DNA of 64,000 nt from DATAOG01 sp963782885 (GCA_963782885.1 CAWALL010000013.1:517369-581368), one strand, 5' to 3'. Numbered from the stretch's first letter, positions 47,017 to 56,192 are shown. Program-made: numbers and translations. The notes: generated from the sequence alone by a model not told the origin.

Positions 47017-47919
47017 ATGTGGAAAGGCATCATCCTGGCCGGTGGCTCGGGCACCCGGCTACATCCGGTGACGCGGGCGGTGTGCAAGCAGCTGCTGCCG
47101 ATCTACGACAAGCCGCTCGTCTATTTCCCGCTCACGACCCTGATGCTGGCCGGCATCCGCGACATCCTGATCATCACCACGCCCGAGGATCAGGCGTCCT
47201 TCAAGCGCCTGCTGCAGGTCGGCGAGCAGTGGGGCATCCGGCTCAGCTACGCGGTCCAGCCCAAGCCCGAGGGTCTCGCCCAGGCCTTCGTCATCGGCCG
47301 CGAGTTCATCGCCGACGACCACTGCGCGCTGGTGCTCGGCGACAACATCTTCTTCGGCCACTACATCCGCGAGGACCTGAAGCGCGCCGCCGGCCAGGCG
47401 CTCGGCGCCACGGTTTTCGGCTACCAGGTCCGCGACCCCGAGCGCTATGGCGTGGTCGAGTTCGACGCCGAGGGCCATGCGATCTCGCTCGAGGAGAAGC
47501 CGGCCAGGCCCAAGTCCAATTACGCGGTGACCGGCCTCTATTTCTATGACAACCAGGTGGTCGACATCGCCGCCTCGATCAAACCCTCGTGGCGGGGCGA
47601 GCTCGAGATCACCGACGTCAACCAGCGCTACCTCGAGCAGGGTCGCCTGCGGGTCGAGCGCATGGGCCGGGGCTACGCCTGGTTCGATGCCGGGACCCAC
47701 GACAGCCTGCTCCAGGCGGCCGAGTTCGTGCGCACAATCCAGGAGCGCCAAGGCCTGCAGATCGCCTGCCCCGAGGAGATCGCCTACCGGCTGGGCTACA
47801 TCGACGCCGCCCAGCTCCAGCGCCTCGCCGCGCCGCTGGAGAAGACCGAGTACGGCCAGTACCTCCGGCGCATCATCGCCGAGCAGGGCCCGCGCGACTG
47901 GGCGGAGCTCGACCGTTAG
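47017..47919 (+). CDS. rfbA: Glucose-1-phosphate thymidylyltransferase
   Basis: A 300-residue nucleotidyltransferase (RmlA family). ILAGGSGTRLHPVTRAVCKQLLPIYDKPLVYFPL is the pyrophosphorylase signature split over its N-terminus. LVLGDNIFFG (metal Asp), YGVVEFDAEGHAISLEEKP, WRGELEITDVN and RGYAWFDAGTHDSLLQAA follow. It makes dTDP-glucose (or a related NDP-sugar). ATG 47017 (MWKGIILAGG) matches homologues; an upstream ATG at 46990 would add 9 residues. It is the last gene of the cluster. Confidence 0.92.
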   Translation: MWKGIILAGGSGTRLHPVTRAVCKQLLPIYDKPLVYFPLTTLMLAGIRDILIITTPEDQASFKRLLQVGEQWGIRLSYAVQPKPEGLAQAFVIGREFIADDHCALVLGDNIFFGHYIREDLKRAAGQALGATVFGYQVRDPERYGVVEFDAEGHAISLEEKPARPKSNYAVTGLYFYDNQVVDIAASIKPSWRGELEITDVNQRYLEQGRLRVERMGRGYAWFDAGTHDSLLQAAEFVRTIQERQGLQIACPEEIAYRLGYIDAAQLQRLAAPLEKTEYGQYLRRIIAEQGPRDWAELDR

Positions 47920-48147
47920 CTCCGTCCCTGGTCCTGCGGCCTGGAGCCGTATCGTCGTGATGCGGCTTTTCCGGATCCTTGATCATGCGATGGGCAGACG
48001 TCAGCGGCGGGATGACATCGGACGGGACGCTGCACGACATCTACGTCCAAAAATACCGACGCCGAGGCCTGGTCGGACTTCCTCAGCGCATTGCCGGGCT
48101 CGGCTCGTCGGGTAGGCCGAAGGACCTCAATCTGACCGGGCAGGGAA
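47920..48147. other. Intergenic region, nothing recognised
   Basis: 228 bases after rfbA without a supported gene. A stretch aaaaatacc near 48050 is the only AT-rich patch. No clear terminator hairpin with a U-run was found. Confidence 0.3.
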
Positions 48148-48429
48148 TCAGTCGTCCCGGAGGAAGCGCTGCGCTCGCGGGTCGGTCTGTGGCGGGCCTA
48201 GCCAGGGCTGCCAAGTCGCCTGCAGCAGGCGCTGCCAGAAGACGAACGGGTTGGCGGCGAGCCATGGCCAGAGGAGCGCCTGGGCGTCGAGAGCGCGCGC
48301 GAAGGCGTCGAATGACGGGGTCGCCGTGAGGCTGATCGCCAGCTGCTCGGCCTGCTCGTCCGGCAGCCGCCGATGCACGATCTCAATGTTCAGATGTGGC
48401 AGACGGGCGGTCGCGCGGGTCTCGTCCAT
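48148..48429 (-). CDS. Conserved hypothetical protein
   Basis: A 93-residue protein from ATG 48429 (MDETRATARLPHLNIEI). It has IVHRRLPDEQAEQLAISLTATPSFDAF followed by a hydrophobic-aromatic segment (LLWPWLAANPFVFWQRLLQ) and TWQPWLG. I recall similar ~100-residue uncharacterised proteins in Alphaproteobacteria, but no function. The aromatic segment may associate with membrane. It lies 71 bases downstream of the nuclease-like gene. Confidence 0.6.
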   Translation of the reverse strand: MDETRATARLPHLNIEIVHRRLPDEQAEQLAISLTATPSFDAFARALDAQALLWPWLAANPFVFWQRLLQATWQPWLGPPQTDPRAQRFLRDD

Positions 48430-48500
48430 GCGAGCGGTCCTCGAGGTGGAACTCGAGGCGAAAGCCTGGCACCGGCGCAACCCCGGCGCAAGCGCCGCGC

Positions 48501-48995
48501 TCACCGGGCCCGCTGGTGCCAGGTCTGGGGCGGATCGAATTCGCCGGTCCAGAGGCCGCGGCGCGCCGCCTTCGCGGCCTGCTGGAGCTGGCCATAGGGA
48601 ACCACGCCGGGCGGGTCCGCGAGCGCCCAGCCGGATGTAACCACGCCCTCGTTGAGGCTGGTATCGCCTGCCGTGCAGATCGCGGCGGTCCCGGCACTGC
48701 CCTCGGCCACCGCGACCGGCGCGCAGCTCACCTCGCGGCCGTCGACCAGAGCCCAGAGGACCGCGCGCGCGACCTTGCCGCAGGCGTACTCCTGGCCGGC
48801 CCGGTGGCAGACCTGATCCAGCTCCGGTGCCTCGATGCCGTACAAGCGCAACTGCTGGCCGCCGACCTCCAGCGTATCGCCATCGAGGATCCGGGGCTTA
48901 CCCTGGATCTCGGGCGCGCCCAAGGCCGGGCTCGCGAGCGCGATCACCGCCGCGAGCGCCCGAGCCGCGAGCGCCGATGCCGGTCCGACCTTCAC
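48501..48995 (-). CDS. Exported thermonuclease-like (SNase-fold) protein
   Basis: A 164-residue protein from GTG 48995. Its signal peptide (LAARALAAVIALASPALGA) precedes a staphylococcal-nuclease fold: RILDGDTLEVGGQQLRLYGIEAPELDQ, with the metal-binding Asp and the conserved Arg, YACGKVARAVLWALVDGREV and NEGVVTSGWAL. The typical second catalytic Glu and Arg are not obvious, so nuclease activity is uncertain. The four cysteines suggest a periplasmic disulfide-bonded protein. Confidence 0.8.
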   Translation of the reverse strand: MKVGPASALAARALAAVIALASPALGAPEIQGKPRILDGDTLEVGGQQLRLYGIEAPELDQVCHRAGQEYACGKVARAVLWALVDGREVSCAPVAVAEGSAGTAAICTAGDTSLNEGVVTSGWALADPPGVVPYGQLQQAAKAARRGLWTGEFDPPQTWHQRAR

Positions 48996-49085
48996 CCGCC
49001 CCCCGCATGTCCCTCGTGGCGCGCCGCCGATCCGGCTACACTGGCCGGCCGCGCGCGACCAGGCAAGCTCGAGGGAGGCAAAATC

Positions 49086-49772
49086 ATGATCGGCGACCCG
49101 ACCAAGCTCGTCATCAGGCGCAGGTTCGAACGCCTCACGGCGACCGAGCTGGCGCCGTTCCGTGACCGCTCGACCTCGTTCGTGGTCGACGCCATGAACG
49201 GCCGGGGCGCGCTCGAGCACGCGATCAAGCCGCTCGACCGTGCGAGCCGGTTCGCCGGCAGCGCGCTGACCGCCCGCGCCGGCGCCCGCGACAACCTCGC
49301 GGCGGTGGCCGCCCTCGACCGGATCCAGCCGGGCGACGTGCTCGTGATCGCGACCCAGGGCTTCACCGGCACCGCGACGCTTGGCGACAACATGGCCCGG
49401 ATGGCGAAGATGCGCGGCGCGGTCGCGCTGGTCACCGACGGCATGGTGCGCGATGCCGCCGAGATCGTCGAGCTCGGCATCCCCTGCTTCTGCCGCGGCA
49501 TCACGCCCAATTCGGCGTTCCCGAGCGGCCCGGGCGAGGTCGGCTTGCCGCTGGCGCTGGGCGAGGTCGTGGTCGATGCCGGCGATCTGGTCCTGGGCGA
49601 CGCCGACGGCGTGGTGGTGGTGTCGCGGGCGGAGCTCGCCGCGGTCACCGCACGCCTCGAGCAGGTCGCCGCCAAGGAAGCCCGGATGCACGCCAACGTC
49701 GCCGCCGGCGAGATCCCCTCGCTGCTCGACCGCTATCCGGGCCTGCGCGACCAGATCACCTATGTCGACTGA
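49086..49772 (+). CDS. RraA-like / 4-hydroxy-4-methyl-2-oxoglutarate aldolase family protein
   Basis: A 228-residue protein. FVVDAMNGRGALEHAIKPLD, AGSALTARAGARDNLAAVAAL and GDVLVIATQGFTGTATLGDNMARMAKMRGAVALVTDGMVRD contain the conserved metal/Arg-Asp region of HMG/CHA aldolases and the RNase E inhibitor RraA. Also present is DADGVVVVSRAEL. It more likely acts as an aldolase or oxaloacetate decarboxylase than as RraA, but which is undecided. ATG 49086 follows gggaggc. It converges with the DUF3303 gene (13-base overlap). Confidence 0.82.
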   Translation: MIGDPTKLVIRRRFERLTATELAPFRDRSTSFVVDAMNGRGALEHAIKPLDRASRFAGSALTARAGARDNLAAVAALDRIQPGDVLVIATQGFTGTATLGDNMARMAKMRGAVALVTDGMVRDAAEIVELGIPCFCRGITPNSAFPSGPGEVGLPLALGEVVVDAGDLVLGDADGVVVVSRAELAAVTARLEQVAAKEARMHANVAAGEIPSLLDRYPGLRDQITYVD

Positions 49773-50059
49773 GCGGCACGGCCGGCTTCGAGCAGCGGCT
49801 CGATCGTCGCCCGGGTGCCCGCGGCAGCCACCACGGGCACGATCTTGAACTCGACCAGATCGCTCCAGAACGCGACCCACTGCTGGAGCAGGCGGGCATC
49901 CTCGCATTCCATGACCTGAAAGCAGCGCTCGAAGTTGGCCTCGATCCAGCTGCTGACGTAGCTCAGGCCTTCGGGCGCGCCGCGGCCCCGATCGCGAAAG
50001 CGCCGATAGACCGCCTTGGCATCCCGATCCCTGAACCGCTCGATCACCATGATCAGCAT
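49760..50059 (-). CDS. DUF3303-type small protein
   Basis: A 99-residue protein (MLIMVIERFRDRDAKAVYRR). YVSSWIEANFERCFQVMECEDARLLQQWVAFW and VEFKIVPVV are typical of the small dimeric alpha/beta-barrel proteins of DUF3303. Function unknown; such proteins often accompany ABM/YCII-like domains. It overlaps the RraA-like gene tail to tail. Confidence 0.75.
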   Translation of the reverse strand: MLIMVIERFRDRDAKAVYRRFRDRGRGAPEGLSYVSSWIEANFERCFQVMECEDARLLQQWVAFWSDLVEFKIVPVVAAAGTRATIEPLLEAGRAAQST

Positions 50060-50192
50060 CGGTCGTTCCTTCCGGCGCCGAGGAGCTGGACGGACATGCT
50101 GGAATGCCGCCGGCGTTCCGGCAAGTGCTTGACCGGCCCGCTGCCGCTCCTCATCCTCTGGCCAGGAGCTGATCCCAACAAGGAGCGTCGCC

Positions 50193-50942
50193 ATGGGTCC
50201 GTCATCGGCGCTGGTTTCCGATCTCGAGCGGCAGCTGCCGATCGAGCTCAGGCCTTATCCGCTGCAGCGGCGCACGGCCGGCCTGGTGATCGTCGACGAG
50301 GTCAACGGCTTCTGCACGGTCGGCGCCGGCGCTCTGGCACCACCCGCGCCCGACGCCCAGGTCGCGCGGATGGTCGAGGAGACCGACCGGCTGGCCCGGC
50401 GTTTCGCCGAGGAGAAGCGCGCGATCCTCGCGTTTCTCGACACCCACGAGCCAGGCAGGCCCGAGCCGCCCTACCCGCCGCATTGCGAGCGCGGCACCGG
50501 CGAGGAGGACCTCGTGCCGGCGCTCGCCTGGCTCGAGGACTGCGGCTGCGCGACCCTGCTGCGCAAGGACTGCATCAACGGCTTCGTCGGCGGCATCGAG
50601 GCGAGCTTCATCGGCGGCGGCCACGGCCAGCACCACAACAAGGTGGTCGACTGGGTCAACAACCATCGCCTGGACGCGGTGATCGCGGTCGGCATCTGCA
50701 CCGACATCTGCGTCATGGATTTCGTGCTGACGCTGATCTCGGCGCGCAACCACGGCCTGATGCCGACGCTCGAGGACGTCGTGGTCCTGGAGCCGGCGAC
50801 CGCGACCTATGATCTGCCGCTCGCCGCCACCGGCGAGCTCGGCCTGTCGTCGACCGCGGCCCACCCCAAGGCCGAGACCCACCACATGGGCCTCTACTTC
50901 ATGGCCTCGCGCGGTGCCCTGCTGGCCTCGGAGCTGAGCTGA
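50193..50942 (+). CDS. Isochorismatase/nicotinamidase-family cysteine hydrolase
   Basis: A 249-residue enzyme. The catalytic triad is visible as Asp in LVIVDEVNGFC, Lys in LLRKDCINGFVGG and Cys in VGICTDICVMDFVL. The H-rich tail HPKAETHHMGLYFMASRG and the loop DTHEPGRPEPPYPPHCERGTG (Asp/His metal region) point to nicotinamidase-like enzymes, but the substrate is open. ATG 50193 is preceded by aaggagcg. No other NAD-salvage gene is nearby. Confidence 0.87.
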   Translation: MGPSSALVSDLERQLPIELRPYPLQRRTAGLVIVDEVNGFCTVGAGALAPPAPDAQVARMVEETDRLARRFAEEKRAILAFLDTHEPGRPEPPYPPHCERGTGEEDLVPALAWLEDCGCATLLRKDCINGFVGGIEASFIGGGHGQHHNKVVDWVNNHRLDAVIAVGICTDICVMDFVLTLISARNHGLMPTLEDVVVLEPATATYDLPLAATGELGLSSTAAHPKAETHHMGLYFMASRGALLASELS

Positions 50943-51047
50943 CGGCCCGACGCCGCCGCGCCCGCGGTCTTGCGTCCGGTCGGCCCCGCTCGGCACACTG
51001 GCGGACCATCAACCATTCAGGGCTCGCGCTGCGCGAGCGACCCGTCC

Positions 51048-51449
<402 letters not shown>

Positions 51450-51459
51450 GCCCGCCCCG

Positions 51460-52791
51460 CTAGGCGGCCGCGGCCTCAGTACCGTCGGTTGCGGCCACCG
51501 GCGTCTCGGGCTGATCAGGGGCGCGCGGATCGAGCACGGCGGCTACCGGCGAGGTCCGATTGGCGCCGGCATTGACGAAGTCCGGCCGCGCCGCCGGGGG
51601 CAGTGGCGCCCGTTGCCAGGTCCGGTACCAGGTGAACGCCATGAACACCAGGTGCACCAGCGCTGCGTACAGGAACAGGCCGCCGAGGCCGATCTGCTCC
51701 ATCGCGAAGGCGGCGAGCAGCGGTCCAATTGTGGCGCCGATCCCCCAGGTCAGCAGCAGCCCGCTGCTCGCCTCGAGGAACTCCTCGCGGTTCACGAAGT
51801 CGTTGGTGTGGGCGACGCAGAGCGCATACATCGAGTAGATCGAGCCGCCGAACACCACGACCGCCCCGATCAGGACCACCGGCGACAAGGCGATCTGCTC
51901 GAGCGCTCGCGGCACCAGGCCGCCGCCCCCCCGGGCGTCGCCCGCGAGCGCCAGGACGCCGCCGGCCAGCACCGCGAGCGCGCAGGCGAGGATCAGGACC
52001 TTGCGCCGGTCGATCCGGTCGGACAGGCGCCCGAACGGGATCTGGAACAGCGCGCCGCCGACCAGAGCCGCGCTCATGAAGAGCGCGACGCCGGTCCTCG
52101 AGAGCCCGACGCTCTGGGCGAAGATCGCGCCGAGCCCCCCGAACGCGCCGTTCGCGAGCCCGACGAAGAAGCAGCCGAGCACGCCGACCGGCGACATGCG
52201 GTAGAGCCGCGCGAGCCGCAGTCGGACGGTTCCCAGCGGCTGCGGCGCCGTCGAGGTGGTGAGCCCGACCGGGACGAGTGCCAGCGTGATCGCGATCGCG
52301 GTTAGCACGAACAGCCTGAAGCCGCCAGGCTCGCCCAGCGGCAGCAGCATCTGGCCGATGGTCACCGCCGCGAGCTGAATGACCATGTAGGTGGCGAACA
52401 GCTGCCCCCGGTTGGTGTTGCTGGCGCGCTCGTTGAGCCAGCTCTCGATCACCATGTACAGTCCGGCGAACGCGACGCCGGTGATCATGCGCAGGAAGAT
52501 CCAGACCGCCGGCTGGATCGCGAGCACCATGGTCAGGACCACTGCCGCGGCGATCGCCGCCATGACCGCGAAAGTCCGGATGTGGCCGACCCGCTGGACC
52601 ACATGCGGCGTGCCGAGACAGCCGAGCACGAAGCCCGCCGAGTACCCGGATGCGATCAGGCCGATCGAGGTGGTCGAGAAGTGCTCGAAGCTCGCCCGGA
52701 CCGGCAGCAGGATGCCGAGCAGGCCATTGCCGAGCAGCAGGATGGCGGCCCCCAGCAGGAGGGCGGCGACCGAGACCAGGGTGGCAGGCAT
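51460..52791 (-). CDS. MFS transporter
   Basis: A 443-residue membrane protein with about twelve helices, starting at ATG 52791. GTPHVVQRVGHIRTFAVMAAI and GRLSDRIDRRKVLILACALA are the two MFS loop signatures. AGLYMVIESWLNERASNTNRGQLFATYM is typical of the YcaD/YfkF-like group of uncharacterised MFS proteins. The C-terminal ~50 residues are a Pro/Ala-rich cytoplasmic tail. It converges with the iron-permease-like gene and is divergent from the methyltransferase. Confidence 0.87.
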   Translation of the reverse strand: MPATLVSVAALLLGAAILLLGNGLLGILLPVRASFEHFSTTSIGLIASGYSAGFVLGCLGTPHVVQRVGHIRTFAVMAAIAAAVVLTMVLAIQPAVWIFLRMITGVAFAGLYMVIESWLNERASNTNRGQLFATYMVIQLAAVTIGQMLLPLGEPGGFRLFVLTAIAITLALVPVGLTTSTAPQPLGTVRLRLARLYRMSPVGVLGCFFVGLANGAFGGLGAIFAQSVGLSRTGVALFMSAALVGGALFQIPFGRLSDRIDRRKVLILACALAVLAGGVLALAGDARGGGGLVPRALEQIALSPVVLIGAVVVFGGSIYSMYALCVAHTNDFVNREEFLEASSGLLLTWGIGATIGPLLAAFAMEQIGLGGLFLYAALVHLVFMAFTWYRTWQRAPLPPAARPDFVNAGANRTSPVAAVLDPRAPDQPETPVAATDGTEAAAA

Positions 52792-52858
52792 GAACTCTGC
52801 GGGAGCGTGTGGGCGTTGAACCGGTACCGGCGGAGGGCGCGACCACCATATAAAGGCC

Positions 52859-53788
52859 ATGACCACGCGAGACCAGGGCGGCGCGCCGTTGATTTTCGAT
52901 CGACGGTTGCAGCGCCGGCGGCGGGAACGTGCGGCCCCGGTCCTGCACGGGGTCGATTTCCTGATCCGCGAGGCGGCGTCGCGGCTGGCCGAGCGCCTGG
53001 CCGACGTCCGCCGGCGTTTCGCGCTGGCGCTTGAGCTCGGCTGCCATACCGGGCAGCTGGCCGCAGCGCTCGGCGCCGACTCGCCGATCGAGCGCCTGGT
53101 CCAGACCGACCTCGCGCTGGCCATGGCGCAGCGCGCGCCGGGCCTGCGCCTGGTCGCCGACGAGGAGCTGCTGCCGTTCGGCGCCGGGCGCTTCGACCTG
53201 GTGCTGTCCTGCCTCAGCCTGCACTGGGTCAACGACCTGCCGGGCACGCTCGCCCAGATCGGCCACGTCTTGAAGCCGGATGGGCTGCTGCTCGCCACGC
53301 TGCTCGGCGGCGCGACTCTGCCCGAGCTGCGCGAGGCCTTGCTGCGCGCCGAGCTCGAGCTCGAGGGCGGCGCCAGCCTGCGCGTCTCACCCTTCGTCGA
53401 GCTGCGCGACGCGGGCGCGCTGCTGCAACGGGCGGGCTTCGCGCTGCCGATCGTCGATGTCGAGTCGATCGCCGTGGCCTACGATCATCCGCTGAAACTG
53501 ATGCAGGAGCTGCGCCTGATGGGCGAGTCGAACGCGCTCGCCGACCGGCGGCGCGGGCCATTGCGGCGGGCGACCCTGCTCCGGGCGTGCGAGATCTATC
53601 GGGAGCTGTTCGCCCGTGCGGGCGGCCGCGTGCCGGCGACCTTCCAGATTCTGATGCTGTCCGGCTGGAAGCCAGGACCCGATCAGCCGCAGCCGCTCCG
53701 GCGCGGCAGCGGCCGGGTCAACCTCGCGCGTGCGCTCGGCGTCCCGCCCGAGGTCCTGGAGGGCAGGGCCAAGCGGCCGCCGGGCTGA
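52859..53788 (+). CDS. SAM-dependent methyltransferase, NDUFAF5/BioC-like
   Basis: A 309-residue class I methyltransferase. LIFDRRLQRRRRERA at the N-terminus and the SAM motif LALELGCHTGQLAAALG near residue 60 are followed by LVLSCLSLHWVNDLPGTLAQI and LLATLLGGATLPELREALL. This pattern matches NDUFAF5 (complex I assembly arginine hydroxylase) homologues of Alphaproteobacteria more than BioC. A TATAAA lies only 5 bases upstream of ATG 52859, so the transcript may be leaderless. Confidence 0.85.
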   Translation: MTTRDQGGAPLIFDRRLQRRRRERAAPVLHGVDFLIREAASRLAERLADVRRRFALALELGCHTGQLAAALGADSPIERLVQTDLALAMAQRAPGLRLVADEELLPFGAGRFDLVLSCLSLHWVNDLPGTLAQIGHVLKPDGLLLATLLGGATLPELREALLRAELELEGGASLRVSPFVELRDAGALLQRAGFALPIVDVESIAVAYDHPLKLMQELRLMGESNALADRRRGPLRRATLLRACEIYRELFARAGGRVPATFQILMLSGWKPGPDQPQPLRRGSGRVNLARALGVPPEVLEGRAKRPPG

Positions 53789-54160
53789 CGAAGGCGCCCG
53801 CGATGAGGAGCACGGGCCGGCCGGACGTTGCCCCTGCCGAGCGTCTCGGCACCTGGTCCCTGGCGATGGCAGCATCGAACCGCTTCTCGAGCCGGGCGCC
53901 CTCGTCGGCCGCGGTAGTTGCGGCCAGCGCCGGCCCGCCGGCGAGCGTGAGCAACGCGACAATAGGGCGATCTAACGCCCGAACGTCGAACCCTTTCCTC
54001 CGCGCGTGGCGACCAACCTCGATCATCAATCGTCACTGAGACGCCCGGAGCCTGGATGGAGGCTGGCGGCGACGTCAACTCACCGATATCGGGGGGAGCC
54101 CTGGACGGCCGGAGGTTCCGAGATCTCCGGCAGCCCCGAGCGTGACCGGCCGGGCCGGCG
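53789..54160. other. Intergenic stretch without a supported gene
   Basis: About 370 bases after the methyltransferase. On the minus strand a frame with a signal-peptide-like segment (LLTLAGGPALAATTA) exists at 53785-54029, but its low-complexity end runs into the methyltransferase gene and no start signal was seen. No repeat or RNA was recognised here. Confidence 0.3.
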
Positions 54161-54166
54161 CTCGAC

Positions 54167-54196
54167 AAAAAGGAGGCGCGGTCTTGCGACCGCGCC
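54167..54196 (-). terminator. Intrinsic terminator on the minus strand
   Basis: A perfect 9-bp stem (GGCGCGGTC / GACCGCGCC) with a four-base loop is followed on the minus strand by TCCTTTTT. It is the only GC-stem-plus-T-run terminator recognised in the window, yet no minus-strand protein gene lies upstream of it. Confidence 0.8.
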
Positions 54197-54273
54197 AAGG
54201 AGTTGGGTGTCTTAAGAGGGGATCTAATGCTCTTCCACGGGAAGGAAAGATGACCGATCGCGCATCGATCATC
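54167..54273 (-). ncRNA. Candidate trans-acting small RNA
   Basis: On the minus strand the sequence reads as a compact RNA. A 5' hairpin comes first (54249-54273, 10-bp stem with one G-U pair, loop GCGCG). Then a short TTCC/GGAA hairpin and an apparently unpaired CU-rich segment follow, with CCCCUC and ACUCCUU resembling anti-Shine-Dalgarno seeds. An intrinsic terminator ends it. No ORF or clear promoter was found; the 5' end is therefore approximate. This layout matches Hfq-type trans sRNAs, but no Rfam family was recognised. Confidence 0.5.
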
Positions 54274-54360
54274 CATGCGTAGAAGGTAGCGGGACAACGT
54301 GACGTGGTCCTGGCCGCGGCATTAAATCGGCGTAATCTTGAGGCCGGTACGAGACCGATC

Positions 54361-55254
54361 ATGGCAAGCTATCGACCGTTCCTCGACGGCCCGTGGCGGC
54401 TCGCGATGGGGCTGAAGGCGCTCGATCTTCGCGACTGGATCGAGATCGACACGAGCTTCGCCGCGCAGCTGGCGAAGCGCCGCGCCCTGATCGAGGAGCG
54501 CCGCGACGACGCCGTCTGTCTCGCCCTGCCCGAGAGCCGGGTCGGGCAGGCCGAGGTGCTCACGCTCCTGCTCGACCATCTGCCGGCCCGCTTCCCGGAG
54601 ATCTACCGCCGCAGCCCGACCGCGATCGAGAACCTCGCGACCGGGGAGCGCTTCGAGCTCGAACTCGAAGCCTGGCGCGAGGCGCCGCTCGAGCTCTCCG
54701 GCCGGCTGATCCAGGAGGACCTCTGCCTCATGCGCCGCGGCGAGACCGGCTACCGTCTGATCGCCGGGGTCTTGTGCTTTCCCTCGCACTGGCGTCTCGC
54801 CGACAAGCTCGGCCGGCCGCTCGACCTGATCCATGGACCGGTGCCCGGCTTCGGCGAGCAGCTCGCTGCGACCGTCGATCGCTTCTTCGCCAACCTGAAG
54901 GTCGAGCGACCGGTCTGGCGGGCCAACTGGAGCCTGGTCGACACGCCGGCGCTGTTCCTGCCGCCCGAGCATCGGCAGCAGCCGAAGCGGATCGAGGCCG
55001 AACGCGCCGGCGAGCAGGTGTGGCTCCGGGTCGAGCGCCAGACGCTCCGGCGGCTGCCACACACCCTCGATGTGCTGTTCACGATCCGCACCTACATCGA
55101 GCCGCTCGCGGACGTGATCGACACCCCGGCCAGCGCGCGGGCGCTGGCGGCGCGGCTCACCGAACTGCCCGACGCGATGGCCGCCTACAAGGGCATCACC
55201 CCGATCCGCGCTCCGCTGCTCGCCTGGCTGCAGCATCAGGCGTCCGTCGCCTGA
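54361..55254 (+). CDS. DUF3445 / haem-dependent oxidative N-demethylase family protein
   Basis: A 297-residue protein. It has YRPFLDGPWRLAMGLKALDLRDWIEID, the central IQEDLCLMRRGETGYRLIAGVLCFPSHWRLADKLGRPLDLIH, NWSLVDTPALFLPP and LPHTLDVLFTIRTYIEPL. These match the DUF3445 family, whose characterised members are haem-dependent dimethylamine-type N-demethylases. ATG 54361 is taken; the extra codons upstream have no family support. It reads away from the sRNA candidate. Confidence 0.85.
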   Translation: MASYRPFLDGPWRLAMGLKALDLRDWIEIDTSFAAQLAKRRALIEERRDDAVCLALPESRVGQAEVLTLLLDHLPARFPEIYRRSPTAIENLATGERFELELEAWREAPLELSGRLIQEDLCLMRRGETGYRLIAGVLCFPSHWRLADKLGRPLDLIHGPVPGFGEQLAATVDRFFANLKVERPVWRANWSLVDTPALFLPPEHRQQPKRIEAERAGEQVWLRVERQTLRRLPHTLDVLFTIRTYIEPLADVIDTPASARALAARLTELPDAMAAYKGITPIRAPLLAWLQHQASVA

Positions 55255-55667
55255 GGGGCCGCTACAGCGGAACCGGTTCCCGATGACGGCCCTCGTCCTG
55301 ACGGCGGCCTGGGACGTCGCGCGGCGCATGCGCGTGTGCTCCGGCGGCCCCAGGTGTGGCGTCTCTCGGCGCGCGCGGATCGGCGGCGGTAACCGAACCT
55401 TGACGCTCGTCCGCTATCCTGTTCCTTCCTCGGTCCATTCGATCGTGGGAATCCGTGCCCGCTCGATTGTCCGGCGGCGGATGGAGTTTGAGGGTCGCAT
55501 TGGACCGAGGAAGCAGGCGGCAGGTGTCGCGACCAGGGCATAACGAAGGGTTAGGCCGGAGAGCATCGGCGCGACCTCGGCATGTTCGACGAGGCGCCGG
55601 AGCGCCGGTCCATCGGCAGGCAAGCCGGCCACCCGCGCTTCGAAAGAAACCTTGATGCGCGCGCGCA
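55255..55667. other. 413-bp intergenic region, nothing recognised
   Basis: Between the convergent DUF3445 and NUDIX genes. Short open frames on both strands lack start signals and known motifs. A palindromic gcgcgcgc run near 55658 is the only local feature. Confidence 0.3.
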
Positions 55668-56192
55668 TCAAGGGCCGAGCGCCGGCGGGAAGGGACCGGG
55701 GTGATGGCGCAGCTCGAGCGCCCGCCGGAGCACGTAGTCGACGCTCGGAAAGGCGAGCTGGTCCCAGGGGATCGCCGCCCAGTCGAACAGGTCGAGCTCC
55801 AGCGTCTCGATCCCGGCCGCGATCTCCGGTGAGAGCAGCCGGGCCCGATAGAACAGCTGGACCTGGCCGATCCGGACCACATTGTAGATCGCGAGCAGGC
55901 CCGAAATCTCGATCCGGGCGCAGGCCTCCTCGAGGGTCTCGCGCACCGCCCCCTGCTCGGTGCTCTCGCCGATCTCGAGATACCCCGCCGGCACCGCCCA
56001 GAAGCCGGCACGCGGCTCGGTTGCGCGCCGGCAGAGCAGGACCCGGTCCTGCCAGCTGCAGACCGCGCCGACCACGACCTTGGGATTGCGGTAGTGGATC
56101 TCGCCGCAGGCCGAACAGACGTGGCGCTCGAACGTATCGCCTGCCGGCCGCTTGAGCTCGACGGGCCCCCCACAGGTCGGGCAGAAGCGCAT
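55668..56192 (-). CDS. NUDIX hydrolase with N-terminal zinc ribbon
   Basis: A 174-residue protein. The zinc ribbon uses CPTCGGPV and CSACGEIHYRNP, and the Nudix box reads GYLEIGESTEQGAVRETLEEA, matching GX5EX7REUXEEXGU with Ala/Cys at the variable end. Zinc-ribbon Nudix enzymes include NADH pyrophosphatase NudC-like and ADP-ribose hydrolases; NudC's SQPWPFPxS motif was not seen. ATG 56192 begins directly at the ribbon. Confidence 0.9.
   Translation of the reverse strand: MRFCPTCGGPVELKRPAGDTFERHVCSACGEIHYRNPKVVVGAVCSWQDRVLLCRRATEPRAGFWAVPAGYLEIGESTEQGAVRETLEEACARIEISGLLAIYNVVRIGQVQLFYRARLLSPEIAAGIETLELDLFDWAAIPWDQLAFPSVDYVLRRALELRHHPGPFPPALGP

Noticed and set aside
53718..54029. Minus-strand ORF with a signal-peptide-like segment
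   Set aside because: It runs antisense into the methyltransferase and ends in low-complexity sequence; no ribosome-binding site.
55414..55671. Minus-strand ORF between DUF3445 and NUDIX genes
   Set aside because: No family resemblance and no plausible start signal.
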